Made by a program: the position numbers and the translations under genes. Below are positions 18,384-29,689 of a stretch of DNA of 64,000 nt, one piece after another (the first letter of the stretch is position 1; each line of letters starts with the position of its first letter). The DNA is taken from NCBI RefSeq assembly GCF_000621725.1, contig NZ_KK211333.1, positions 191,079 through 255,078 of the forward strand, read 5' to 3'. Below the pieces are notes generated by a model. The model saw only the letters and a program-made list of their open reading frames with translations. It did no database searches and had not been told where the DNA came from. The DNA is from Xylanibacter brevis ATCC 19188. GTDB lineage: Bacteria; Bacteroidota; Bacteroidia; Bacteroidales; Bacteroidaceae.

Positions 18384-20708
18384 ATGAGATTATCAGAACT
18401 GAATACAGGCGAAAAGGGTGTTATTGTAAAGGTATTGGGACACGGTGGCTTCCGTAAGCGTATTATAGAAATGGGTTTTGTAAAGGGGAAAACCGTCGAG
18501 GTTCTTCTAAATGCACCTTTGCAAGATCCCGTGAAGTATAAAGTGATGGGCTACGAGGTAAGCCTGCGCCGCCATGAAGCCGAACAGATAGAAGTGGTTC
18601 AAGACCAATTGCCAGCTGCCGTTGCCAGTTCTGTTAGCGAAAGTCAGGAAAGCGTCAGTGAGGAACGACGTGATGTCCATCACGAGGCGCTCCGAAAACG
18701 CCGTCATTTGAATGTGGCGCTAGTGGGTAATCCCAACTGTGGCAAGACCTCTCTGTTTAACTATGCCAGCGGAGCCCATGCCCATGTGGGTAACTATAGT
18801 GGCGTTACAGTAGATGCAACCATAGCTAAGACCGAGATGTACGGCTACGAGTTTGAACTTACCGACCTGCCTGGTACTTATTCGCTCTCATGCTATTCAC
18901 CCGAAGAATTGTACGTCAGAAAACACTTGGCAGAGGCCATGCCTGATGTCGTTATCAACGTTATTGATGCGTCAAATCTAGAGCGTAATCTCTACCTCAC
19001 CACTCAATTGGTGGATATGAATGTACCTATGGTGGGAGCGCTCAATATGTACGACGAATTCGAACGTCGTGGCGATAGTCTGGATATCGACACACTCTCT
19101 CATCTCTTTGGAGTCCCCATGATTCCAACTTCCTTTAAGAGTGGCATGGGGGTCAAGGAACTTTTTAAGGCTGTCATCCAAGTGTACGAAGGTAACTTGG
19201 GACCTTCGCGTCATATTCATATCAACTATGGTCATGAATTGGAAAACGGTATTAGCGATATTCAGGCCTATCTGAAGGCCGACGAGCATATCCGTCAGCG
19301 CTATTCTACACGCTACCTGGCCATTAAATTACTGGAACACGACAGTGATGTGCTGCAGTATGTTGGCAATCACTTGGAAGGTGAGAGCAAAAAGACACAG
19401 CGCCGCTTGTTGCTGGCTGCACGTGATAAGGCCGATACACGTATTAAAGAAGAAACAGGAACCGACGCGGAAACGGCTATTATGGATGCGAAGTATGGCT
19501 TCATCAATGGCGCACTTACTGAGTCAAAGTTTCGTACTGGCGAGAAAGAAGACACCTATCGTACAACGCACCTCATAGACCGTGTGATGTCCAACCGCTT
19601 TTTGGGATTGCCCATTTTCTTCTTCATCCTTTTTGTGATGTTCCAAACCACCTTTGTGCTGGGCCAGTATCCCATGGATTGGATTGATCAGATGGTAGAG
19701 TGGGCCAGCGATTGGGTGGGGCAGACCATGAGTGAAGGCCCGTTGCGGTCAATGCTGGTTGATGGCGTAATAGGGGGTGTGGGAGCCGTTATCGTCTTCC
19801 TGCCACAGATATTGATTCTCTATTTCTTCATCTCGTTGATGGAAGATTCTGGCTATATGGCTCGTGCTGCTTTTATTATGGACCGTCTGATGCATGTCAT
19901 GGGACTACACGGCAAATCGTTCATTCCCCTCATTATGGGCTTCGGTTGCAATGTGCCGGCTGTCATGGCAACCCGCACCATTGAGAGTCGTCGTTCGCGC
20001 ATCATTACGATGATGATTATTCCGCTTATGTCGTGCTCGGCGCGTTTGCCTATTTATATTATGATAATAGGAACTTTCTTTGCTGTGGAGTATCAGTCGT
20101 GGATTATGCTTAGTCTCTATGCCATTGGCATCATTATCGCCGTAGTGATGAGCAAGTTGTTTTCACGCTTCCTCGTCAAAGGTGAGGACACCCCGTTCGT
20201 GATGGAACTGCCTCCATACCGTTGGCCTACAGCCAAGGCTATTGGACGTCATACGTGGGAGAAAGGAAAAGAATACCTCAAGAAAATGGGTGGTATCATC
20301 TTGGTGGCTTCTATCATTGTATGGGCATTAGGCTATTTTGGTCCTAATGGCGTGGCTGCTGATATGTCTAGCAGTTTTATTGGTGCATTAGGTCGTTTTA
20401 TTGCTCCAGTATTCTATCTTCAAGGGTTCAACTGGCAGATGGATGTGTCGCTGTTGGCCGGTGTTGGTGCCAAGGAAATTGTGGCATCGACCATCGGAAT
20501 TTTGGGCGGACTGGATGCGGTTTCTTCCCTTGCAGCTTATAGCTATCTGCTCTTTGTGCTTATCTATTTCCCCTGTATTGCCACCGTCGTAGCAGTGAAG
20601 CATGAAACAGGGTCATGGAGATGGGCTGGTTTTATGGCTCTATACACGACGATACTAGCTTGGGTCGTTTCTATGCTGGCATATCAGATAGGTCTTCTCT
20701 TCGTTTGA
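18384..20708 (+). CDS. feoB: Ferrous iron transporter, FeoA-FeoB fusion
   Basis: Imports Fe(II) across the inner membrane. The protein has 774 residues. Residues 1-75 are a FeoA (SH3-like) domain (LSELNTGEKGVIVKVLG). It is joined by a Ser/Glu-rich linker to the FeoB G domain: G1 GNPNCGKT at 115-122, G2 YSGVT at 138-142, G3 DLPG at 161-164, and G4 NMYD. The transmembrane permease follows, with the two gate halves (for example IMGFGCNVPAVMATRTIE). The fused FeoAB form is usual in Bacteroidota. It is monocistronic, with its own -7 element. Confidence 0.95.
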   Translation: MRLSELNTGEKGVIVKVLGHGGFRKRIIEMGFVKGKTVEVLLNAPLQDPVKYKVMGYEVSLRRHEAEQIEVVQDQLPAAVASSVSESQESVSEERRDVHHEALRKRRHLNVALVGNPNCGKTSLFNYASGAHAHVGNYSGVTVDATIAKTEMYGYEFELTDLPGTYSLSCYSPEELYVRKHLAEAMPDVVINVIDASNLERNLYLTTQLVDMNVPMVGALNMYDEFERRGDSLDIDTLSHLFGVPMIPTSFKSGMGVKELFKAVIQVYEGNLGPSRHIHINYGHELENGISDIQAYLKADEHIRQRYSTRYLAIKLLEHDSDVLQYVGNHLEGESKKTQRRLLLAARDKADTRIKEETGTDAETAIMDAKYGFINGALTESKFRTGEKEDTYRTTHLIDRVMSNRFLGLPIFFFILFVMFQTTFVLGQYPMDWIDQMVEWASDWVGQTMSEGPLRSMLVDGVIGGVGAVIVFLPQILILYFFISLMEDSGYMARAAFIMDRLMHVMGLHGKSFIPLIMGFGCNVPAVMATRTIESRRSRIITMMIIPLMSCSARLPIYIMIIGTFFAVEYQSWIMLSLYAIGIIIAVVMSKLFSRFLVKGEDTPFVMELPPYRWPTAKAIGRHTWEKGKEYLKKMGGIILVASIIVWALGYFGPNGVAADMSSSFIGALGRFIAPVFYLQGFNWQMDVSLLAGVGAKEIVASTIGILGGLDAVSSLAAYSYLLFVLIYFPCIATVVAVKHETGSWRWAGFMALYTTILAWVVSMLAYQIGLLFV

Positions 20709-20760
20709 AAAAGAATACAAAAAAATGCACGCGCATGATAGTTTTCTCACTGAAATTGAT

Positions 20761-20768
20761 TACCTTTG
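20761..20768 (+). promoter_or_regulatory. -7 element for pfp
   Basis: TACCTTTG followed by CA, 55 bases before the pfp ATG. The -33 region is not convincing. Confidence 0.5.
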
Positions 20769-20823
20769 CAGTCGAATTTCAATAGAACATTTTATTCATT
20801 AAAATATAAGTAAGAAAAAGATT

Positions 20824-22461
20824 ATGGAAAAAAGTGCATTGCAGATTGCAAGAGCTGCTTACCAGCCCAAACTGCCTCTGGGACTTCAGGGTGCAGTAAA
20901 GGTGCAGGAAGGTGCTCCCACTCAGAGTGTTGACAATCAGGAAGAGATTAAGGCTCTCTTCCCCAATACCTATGGCATGCCTCTCGTAGAGTTCGTTCCT
21001 GGACAGGAGACTGCTCACGAGAAAATGAACGTTGGTATCATCCTCAGCGGTGGTCAGGCTCCTGGTGGTCACAACGTGATTACCGGTCTCTTTGATGCTG
21101 TTAAGAAGTTGAATCCAGAGAACCGCCTGTTCGGTTTTATCCTGGGTCCTGGCGGTCTTGTTGACCACAACTACATGGAACTTACTGCAGACATCATTGA
21201 TGAGTATCGCAATACTGGTGGTTTTGATATGATCGGTTCTGGTCGTACCAAGCTTGAGAAGGTAGATCAATTCGAGAAGGGTCTTGAGATCATTCGCGAG
21301 TTGGGAATCAAGGCCATTGTTATTATCGGTGGTGATGACTCTAATACCAACGCTTGTGTATTGGCAGAGTACTATGCAGCCAAGAACTATGGCGTACAGG
21401 TAATCGGCTGTCCTAAGACTATCGATGGTGACCTGAAGAACGATCAGATTGAGACTTCATTCGGTTTTGATACTGCATGTAAGACATACTCTGAGCTCAT
21501 TGGTAACATTGAGCGCGACTGTAACTCTGCACGTAAATACTGGCACTTCATCAAGGTGATGGGTCGTTCGGCTTCTCACATCGCATTGGAGTGCGCCCTG
21601 CAGACTCAGCCTAACATCTGCCTCGTTTCTGAGGAGGTTGAGGCTAAGCAGATGAGCCTCGACGATGTAGTAAGCTATATCGCAGAGACCGTTGCTGCTC
21701 GTGCTAAGGACGGCAATAACTTCGGTACCGTGATCATTCCTGAGGGTCTGATTGAGTTTATCCCTGCCATCAAGAAGCTGATTGCTCAGCTTAACGATGT
21801 TTTGGCATTGCCCGAAGCAAAGGATATCAGCCGCGACGAGCAGGTTGACTTCGCTAAGAGTCACCTTACTGCCGAGAACCTCGCAGTGTTCAACAGCCTT
21901 CCCGAGGGCGTAGCCCGTCAGTTGGCTCTCGACCGTGACCCTCACGGAAACGTACAGGTTTCTCTCATCGAGACAGAGAAACTGCTCTCTGAGATGGTTG
22001 CTAAGAAGCTCGACGCCATGAAGGCTGAGGGTAAGTATGTTGGCAAGTTCTCTGCTCAGCACCACTTCTTCGGATATGAGGGACGTTGCGCTGCTCCATC
22101 TAACTTCGATGCTGACTATTGCTATGCTCTGGGTACCAGTGCAGCTCAGCTGATTGCAGCTGGCAAGACTGGCTATATGGCTATCGTTAAGAACACTACA
22201 GCACCTGCTGCTGAGTGGAAAGCCGGTGGTGTGCCCATCACCATGATGATGAACATGGAGCGTCGTAACGGTGAGATGAAACCTGTTATTCGCAAGGCTC
22301 TTGTGGAACTTGATGGCAAGCCCTTCAAGACATTCGCAGCTAGCCGCGAAAAGTGGGCTCGTGAAACTGCTTATATCTATCCTGGTCCAATTCAGTACTG
22401 GGGTCCCACTGAGGTTTGCGACCAGCCTACACGTACTCTGGCTTTGGAGCAGAGCAAGTAA
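20824..22461 (+). CDS. pfp: Pyrophosphate--fructose 6-phosphate 1-phosphotransferase
   Basis: Reversibly phosphorylates fructose 6-phosphate with PPi in glycolysis. The protein has 545 residues, the long PPi-PFK class. GGDD at 169-172 ([11 protein letters not shown]) has the second Asp typical of PPi-dependent enzymes, where ATP enzymes have Gly. The catalytic segment is [11 protein letters not shown] at 197-207, and [14 protein letters not shown] is present. The next gene starts at the base after its stop codon, so the GH25 and sigma factor genes are probably on the same transcript. Confidence 0.95.
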   Translation: MEKSALQIARAAYQPKLPLGLQGAVKVQEGAPTQSVDNQEEIKALFPNTYGMPLVEFVPGQETAHEKMNVGIILSGGQAPGGHNVITGLFDAVKKLNPENRLFGFILGPGGLVDHNYMELTADIIDEYRNTGGFDMIGSGRTKLEKVDQFEKGLEIIRELGIKAIVIIGGDDSNTNACVLAEYYAAKNYGVQVIGCPKTIDGDLKNDQIETSFGFDTACKTYSELIGNIERDCNSARKYWHFIKVMGRSASHIALECALQTQPNICLVSEEVEAKQMSLDDVVSYIAETVAARAKDGNNFGTVIIPEGLIEFIPAIKKLIAQLNDVLALPEAKDISRDEQVDFAKSHLTAENLAVFNSLPEGVARQLALDRDPHGNVQVSLIETEKLLSEMVAKKLDAMKAEGKYVGKFSAQHHFFGYEGRCAAPSNFDADYCYALGTSAAQLIAAGKTGYMAIVKNTTAPAAEWKAGGVPITMMMNMERRNGEMKPVIRKALVELDGKPFKTFAASREKWARETAYIYPGPIQYWGPTEVCDQPTRTLALEQSK

Positions 22462-23340
22462 ATGCCTGCAAAAAAGAGATCAAAGTATAATCACAAACGC
22501 AGCAAGACGAAGAGACGTCAAGGTTTCTTTGCCTTGCTGCGTCATCGTTTACCGGGATGGACGTGGGTGCTCGGAGGTGTTGCTATGATGGGTCTCTATA
22601 TCTGGGGATTCTGGTATTTCTTCGTGTCGCCCTACGGCATCCGTTGGAAGGCTATCTATGGTGAGATTGACTATCCTGCTGGCTATAATATTCACGGCAT
22701 CGATGTCAGTCATTATCAAGGCACGATAGATTGGGAACTGCTGCGCAATCGCGGAACGATTGACGAGTGTCCCATTCGATTTGTCATGATTAAGGCCACC
22801 GAGGGAACCGACCGTTTGGATCCTAAGTTTAAACGCAATTTTCTGAAGGCACATGAATATGGCTTTACGAGGGGTGCCTATCATTTCTACAGCATGCACT
22901 CTGATGCTGCTGCTCAAGCCCGCTTCTTTATCAAAAATGTGAATTTGAAAAAGGGCGATTTGCCCCCTGTACTTGACGTGGAACATAAGCCTCAAAACAG
23001 AAGTAAACAGCAATTTAAGCACGACGTGCTCAATTGGTTGCGCATCGTAGAGAAACACTATGGTGTCAAGCCAATTCTTTATACATACTATCGTTTCAAA
23101 CAGGACTATCTAAACGACAGTATCTTCGACCAATATCCCTATTGGATAGCTCACTACTATGTGGATAGTGTCAGCTACAAGGGGCCATGGAAGTTCTGGC
23201 AGCATACAGATATGGGACAACTGCCTGGCATCAAAGGAAAAGTGGATTTGAATATCTATAACGGTTCTTATTATGAACTGCGCCAGCTAACCATCGGCAG
23301 CCAGGAGACCATTGGAGTAGATGCTTATAAAGACGAATAA
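22462..23340 (+). CDS. Membrane-anchored GH25 muramidase
   Basis: A 292-residue lysozyme of glycoside hydrolase family 25, which cleaves the MurNAc-GlcNAc bond in peptidoglycan. A very basic N-terminus (1-28) is followed by one membrane helix at about 35-55 (WVLGGVAMMGLYIWGFWYF), then the GH25 domain: GIDVSHYQG with D81, IKATEGTD with E114, and PPVLDVEH with D172 and E174. The basic start before the helix suggests N-in topology with the enzyme in the periplasm. The ATG abuts the pfp TAA with no gap. Catalytic residues are intact. Confidence 0.9.
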   Translation: MPAKKRSKYNHKRSKTKRRQGFFALLRHRLPGWTWVLGGVAMMGLYIWGFWYFFVSPYGIRWKAIYGEIDYPAGYNIHGIDVSHYQGTIDWELLRNRGTIDECPIRFVMIKATEGTDRLDPKFKRNFLKAHEYGFTRGAYHFYSMHSDAAAQARFFIKNVNLKKGDLPPVLDVEHKPQNRSKQQFKHDVLNWLRIVEKHYGVKPILYTYYRFKQDYLNDSIFDQYPYWIAHYYVDSVSYKGPWKFWQHTDMGQLPGIKGKVDLNIYNGSYYELRQLTIGSQETIGVDAYKDE

Positions 23341-23360
23341 AAACTAATTTTAGAAGGTAT

Positions 23361-23948
23361 ATGGGAAAGACGAATGATATCAATAAGTTGGTTGAACAAA
23401 ACCAGGGATTTGTAGTCACCACAGCTCGTCAGTATCAAGGTCGTGGTCTTGATATTGATGATCTTATCAGTGAAGGAAACATCGGGTTGATCAAAGCCGC
23501 CCAGAAGTTTGACCCAGAAAGGGGTGTGCCCTTTGTCAATTATGCAGTAGTCTTTATTCGTCAGCAGATAGAAAAATCCTTGAAGCACGAAGAAGAACTG
23601 ACAAAAGTTGAGAGTAATGGTAAAGGCATGCGCCGTTCGGTAGATGCTCCTCTTGGCTCTAAGGCTAATGTTAGTCTGCTGTCTGTACTTGTGAATCCTA
23701 ACTCACCTCTTGCTGATGAACGCGTGTATAATGCTAACACGGCGGATGCTGTGGAGTATGCACTCGACAAACTAGACGATCGCTCGCGGATGGTGGTGGA
23801 TGCCTATTTCGGTATCACACAGGATCACCTCACCATGGCCGAGATTGCGGAAGATATGAATATTAAGCGTGAACGCGTCAGACAGATTCGCGATCATGCC
23901 ATTCGCCAGATTAAGAAACATTATAAAAATTATCTCAGCAACCTATGA
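23361..23948 (+). CDS. Short RpoD-like sigma-70 factor
   Basis: A 195-residue sigma factor. Region 2 is clear at about 5-75 (DIDDLISEGNIGLIKAAQKF, VPFVNYAVVFIRQQIEKSL). Region 4 at about 130-190 has the helix-turn-helix LTMAEIAEDMNIKRERVRQI. A remnant like the end of region 3 is kept (RRSVDAPLGSKANVSLLSVL and NPNSPLADE). Region 1.2 and the IVRLPLNKIG-type region 3.0/3.1 of the primary sigma are missing. It therefore resembles a trimmed paralogue of the housekeeping factor, not an ECF factor. Its stop overlaps the start of the DUF3078 gene by four bases. Confidence 0.85.
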   Translation: MGKTNDINKLVEQNQGFVVTTARQYQGRGLDIDDLISEGNIGLIKAAQKFDPERGVPFVNYAVVFIRQQIEKSLKHEEELTKVESNGKGMRRSVDAPLGSKANVSLLSVLVNPNSPLADERVYNANTADAVEYALDKLDDRSRMVVDAYFGITQDHLTMAEIAEDMNIKRERVRQIRDHAIRQIKKHYKNYLSNL

Positions 23949-25111
23949 AAAATCTCTTGATAATTGCATTGGCGCTTTGTTCGCTGAATGTCCATGCCGC
24001 TAAACCCAATGGCAAGTACTACAGGCTTTTCACTCCTCTAACATTCTTTCATGGCGTTTCTGGCAGTCAGCTTTCTATTGCTTCTAAAGACTCTGATGAG
24101 GTGAGTCAAGCCATCAATCAAGCGCTGATGAATGTCTATTTAAAACGTCCTGATCTGGTGAGAATCACTGAGACCGAACAGCAACATGCAGGAACTCTAC
24201 GACAAGACATTATTGATAAGGAGATTGTTCAGACAGCCACTGTTGTAGAACAGGCAGAGCCCATGCCATCTGCTCCTGAGGTTGAAACTGTACAGGTAGA
24301 TGTGAGCAAACCTAATTTCTGGAAATTCCGTGGAGATAGCTATCTTCAGTTTATGCAGAACTATGTCAGCGGCAACTGGTATAAGGGTGGCGAAAGTAAC
24401 TATTCGGCTGTGGGTAGTCTGACGTTGGAGGCTAACTATGATAATAAGCAGAAATTCAAGTGGGAGAACAAATTGGAACTCAAACTTGGTATGCAGACTT
24501 CACGAAGCGATAGCTTGCATAAGTTCAAAGCTCACGAGGACCTGATTCGTTATACAGGAAAGGTGGGTCTTCAAGCTGCTAAACGTTGGTACTATACCAT
24601 GCAGTTGCTGGCATATACTCAGTTTACTCAGGGTTATCGTGCCAATGATAAGAAAACCTACTCAGACTTTATGTCGCCGTTCAACCTCAGTGTCGGTCTT
24701 GGTTTGGATTACAAGGTAAATTGGTTGAAAGGACGTATTACTGGCACTGTCAATATGTCGCCACTTGCCATCAACTACCGTTATGTGGATCGTGCTGACC
24801 TGGCTGGCAATTTCGGTGTGAAGCTAGACCGTCATACTCATTCGTTGACTGACTTCGGTTCGCAGCTCACTGCATCTATAGAATGGCGAATCAATGATGT
24901 GGTGACATGGAAGACACGTCTGTACAGCTTCTCTAGTTTCCACCGCGAGGAACTTGAATGGGAAAATACCTTTGCATTGCGTGTGTCTAAATACATTTCA
25001 GCCAACCTATTCCTCTTCCCACGCTTCGATGACAATCGTGAGCGCGATGAGAAGTTAGGCTACTGGCAGTTCAAAGAGTATTCTTCACTAGGATTCTCAT
25101 ATAATTTCTAA
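23945..25111 (+). CDS. DUF3078 outer membrane beta-barrel protein
   Basis: A 388-residue protein with a signal peptide (ALCSLNVHAA, residues 1-19), a variable stretch to about 115, then the DUF3078 region beginning FWKFRGDSYLQFMQNYVSGN. Alternating polar and aromatic strands run to the C-terminal SLGFSYNF, a typical barrel end with a final Phe. Function unknown; it is probably an outer membrane protein. The ATGA overlap with the sigma factor implies coupled translation. A bidirectional terminator follows. Confidence 0.85.
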   Translation: MKNLLIIALALCSLNVHAAKPNGKYYRLFTPLTFFHGVSGSQLSIASKDSDEVSQAINQALMNVYLKRPDLVRITETEQQHAGTLRQDIIDKEIVQTATVVEQAEPMPSAPEVETVQVDVSKPNFWKFRGDSYLQFMQNYVSGNWYKGGESNYSAVGSLTLEANYDNKQKFKWENKLELKLGMQTSRSDSLHKFKAHEDLIRYTGKVGLQAAKRWYYTMQLLAYTQFTQGYRANDKKTYSDFMSPFNLSVGLGLDYKVNWLKGRITGTVNMSPLAINYRYVDRADLAGNFGVKLDRHTHSLTDFGSQLTASIEWRINDVVTWKTRLYSFSSFHREELEWENTFALRVSKYISANLFLFPRFDDNRERDEKLGYWQFKEYSSLGFSYNF

Positions 25112-25116
25112 TTGAT

Positions 25117-25158
25117 AAAAAGCGTATTCTCAAGAAATCCTGAGGATACGCTTTTTTT
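25117..25158. terminator. bidirectional terminator between DUF3078 gene and trmD
   Basis: AAAAAGCGTATTCTCA pairs with TGAGGATACGCTTTTT, with A-rich and T-rich ends on both strands, serving the converging plus and minus units. Confidence 0.8.
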
Positions 25159-25209
25159 ATATAGACTCTATTATTCTTAGTACGCTTGAACTTATGGGGG
25201 AGGTAACTA

Positions 25210-25890
25210 TTATTTCTCCTCAAGTAGGTCAGGGCGTAAACGACGGGTGCGTTCCATAGCCTGTTCCAATTCCCAGTTTCTTATTTTTGCTTCGTTACCG
25301 CTCAGCAGTATTTCGGGCACTTTCCAACCTTTATAATCGGCAGGACGCGTATAGATAGGGGCTGCTAACAGGTCATCCTGAAAACAGTCGGATAGGGCGC
25401 TCTGCTCATCACCAATCACACCAGGTACTACGCGTACAATAGCATCGGCAATCATCGCAGCCACTAGTTCGCCTCCTGTCAACACAAAATCACCAATAGA
25501 TATTTCCTTTGTTATCAGATGGTCGCGTACACGCTGATCGATACCTTTGTAATGACCGGCAAGGATAATCAAGTTTCCTTTCAATGACAGCTCGTTGGCC
25601 ATATGCTGGTCAAAACGTTCACCGTCGGGTGAAGTGAAGATAACCTCGTCGTAGTCGCGCTCGGCTTTCAGTGCAGTGATGCATCGGTCTATAGGTTCAC
25701 ACTGCATCACCATGCCTGCACTGCCACCATAGGGATAGTCGTCAACACGGCGCCACTTGTCTAATGTGTAATCTCTAAGATTGTGTAGCTTGATCTCTGC
25801 TAGTCCTTTCTTCTCTGCACGTGCCAAAATTGACTCGTGGACAAAACCTTCTAGCATCTCTGGTAGTACGGAGATGATATCTATTCTCAT
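25210..25890 (-). CDS. trmD: tRNA (guanine-37-N1)-methyltransferase
   Basis: Methylates G37 of tRNAs to prevent frameshifting. The protein has 226 residues, normal length. The SPOUT trefoil-knot motifs are clear: [16 protein letters not shown] at the start, [15 protein letters not shown], and [20 protein letters not shown]. The C-terminal HTH-like domain has [17 protein letters not shown]. It starts two bases after the patatin gene and shares its promoter. Confidence 0.96.
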   Translation of the reverse strand: MRIDIISVLPEMLEGFVHESILARAEKKGLAEIKLHNLRDYTLDKWRRVDDYPYGGSAGMVMQCEPIDRCITALKAERDYDEVIFTSPDGERFDQHMANELSLKGNLIILAGHYKGIDQRVRDHLITKEISIGDFVLTGGELVAAMIADAIVRVVPGVIGDEQSALSDCFQDDLLAAPIYTRPADYKGWKVPEILLSGNEAKIRNWELEQAMERTRRLRPDLLEEK

Positions 25891-25892
25891 GT

Positions 25893-26747
25893 TTATTCCT
25901 TTTGATAAAATGCCTTTATTCTTTCAATATATTGTTCTCCAATGCGTGTGCCCATATCATAAACCTCTTTCATTTCATGTGGGTCGTGTGATATGTGACC
26001 GATGGGAATCTTGACTTCCGGACGAATCACCAAGCATCTGCCTGCGGCCTCAGCCTGACGAACGTAGGCCAATTGCCCATTGTACATTTCGTGGCGCAGC
26101 TCCATAGCTTTAATCATGTTCGGATATTTTCTAAGTGCAATGCGCATGATGGGCATCAGTGGGTTAGGTTGCTTTACGAACCCATCGGGTTGGGTTAGCA
26201 CTACAACGTTGCGTCGGTAGCCCAACTTTTCAAAATATTCCAATGGTATGGAATCGCTCACACCACCATCCAATAATTTAATACCTTCTAATTCAACAAC
26301 CTTTGATGCTAGTGGCATAGATGCTGATGCCCGTATCCAGTCGTAAGTATTATCAGTTACCTCGTCTAGACGCTTGTAAACGGGAAATCCTGATTCTACA
26401 TCTGTGCATACAGCATAGAATTCCATGGGGTTCTCGTTGAAAGACTTGTCGTCGAAGATGTCATAGCGAGTGGGCACCGTGTGGTAGTCAAACTCAGCGT
26501 TGAAGTAGTTGCCAGTCTTTAGCCATGAGCCAATTCCGCTGTAACGCTTGTCCTTGGCAAAACGCATATTGTAGCGGATGGCACGTCCTATCTGTCGCGA
26601 CTTCATGTTGCAACCGAATGCAGCACCTGCTGATACGCCAATCAAACCATCGGGCCATACTTCGTGGCGCATCATCACATCGATGATGCCTGCAGTGAAG
26701 AGTCCTCTCATGGCTCCACCTTCCAGTACAAGTCCTGTTTTGCTCAT
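25893..26747 (-). CDS. Patatin-like phospholipase (YjjU-type)
   Basis: A 284-residue serine lipase/acyl hydrolase. The oxyanion loop is [12 protein letters not shown] at 9-20, the nucleophile elbow is GVSAG with S39, and the catalytic Asp lies in [13 protein letters not shown] near 175. No signal peptide, so probably cytosolic or peripheral to the membrane. The substrate is unknown. It is the first gene of a two-gene unit with trmD and has a near-consensus promoter. Confidence 0.9.
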   Translation of the reverse strand: MSKTGLVLEGGAMRGLFTAGIIDVMMRHEVWPDGLIGVSAGAAFGCNMKSRQIGRAIRYNMRFAKDKRYSGIGSWLKTGNYFNAEFDYHTVPTRYDIFDDKSFNENPMEFYAVCTDVESGFPVYKRLDEVTDNTYDWIRASASMPLASKVVELEGIKLLDGGVSDSIPLEYFEKLGYRRNVVVLTQPDGFVKQPNPLMPIMRIALRKYPNMIKAMELRHEMYNGQLAYVRQAEAAGRCLVIRPEVKIPIGHISHDPHEMKEVYDMGTRIGEQYIERIKAFYQKE

Positions 26748-26756
26748 ATTTTAATG

Positions 26757-26788
26757 CAAAGGTAATATATATTTTCGAATCATGCAAA
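26757..26788 (-). promoter_or_regulatory. Bacteroidota-type promoter for patatin-trmD
   Basis: Minus strand TTTG (26788-26785), 20-base spacer, TACCTTTG (26764-26757), ten bases before the ATG, so the leader is very short. Confidence 0.75.
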
Positions 26789-26820
26789 TTAGAATGTGCA
26801 AATATGTCTTCATTCTGAAG

Positions 26821-26923
26821 AGGTACTGCTGTTTTGCCATCTTAAAGTACTTGTTTTGTGAATTAATAGTGGCAGTTTTATGATCTAATAGTGGCTGTTT
26901 TGTGGTCTTAAAGTAACTGTTTT
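26821..26923. repeat. 22-base-period palindrome array, locus 3 (about 5 units)
   Basis: Lies between the divergent patatin and ligA promoters. Units are centred at 26828, 26850, 26872, 26894 and 26916, an exact 22-base step. The best are AATAGTGGCAGTTTT (26865-26879) and AATAGTGGCTGTTTT (26887-26901); the outer ones, AGGTACTGCTGTTTT and TAAAGTAACTGTTTT, are diverged. Palindromic symmetry is weaker than at the other loci, but the core is the same GTGGC-type. A further degenerate unit may be at 26931-26945. Confidence 0.75.
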
Positions 26924-26957
26924 TGTAGTTGCAACTGCCAAAAATAGATGATTTTAT

Positions 26958-29673
<2,716 letters not shown>

Positions 29674-29689
29674 TTAATCGACTAAGACA

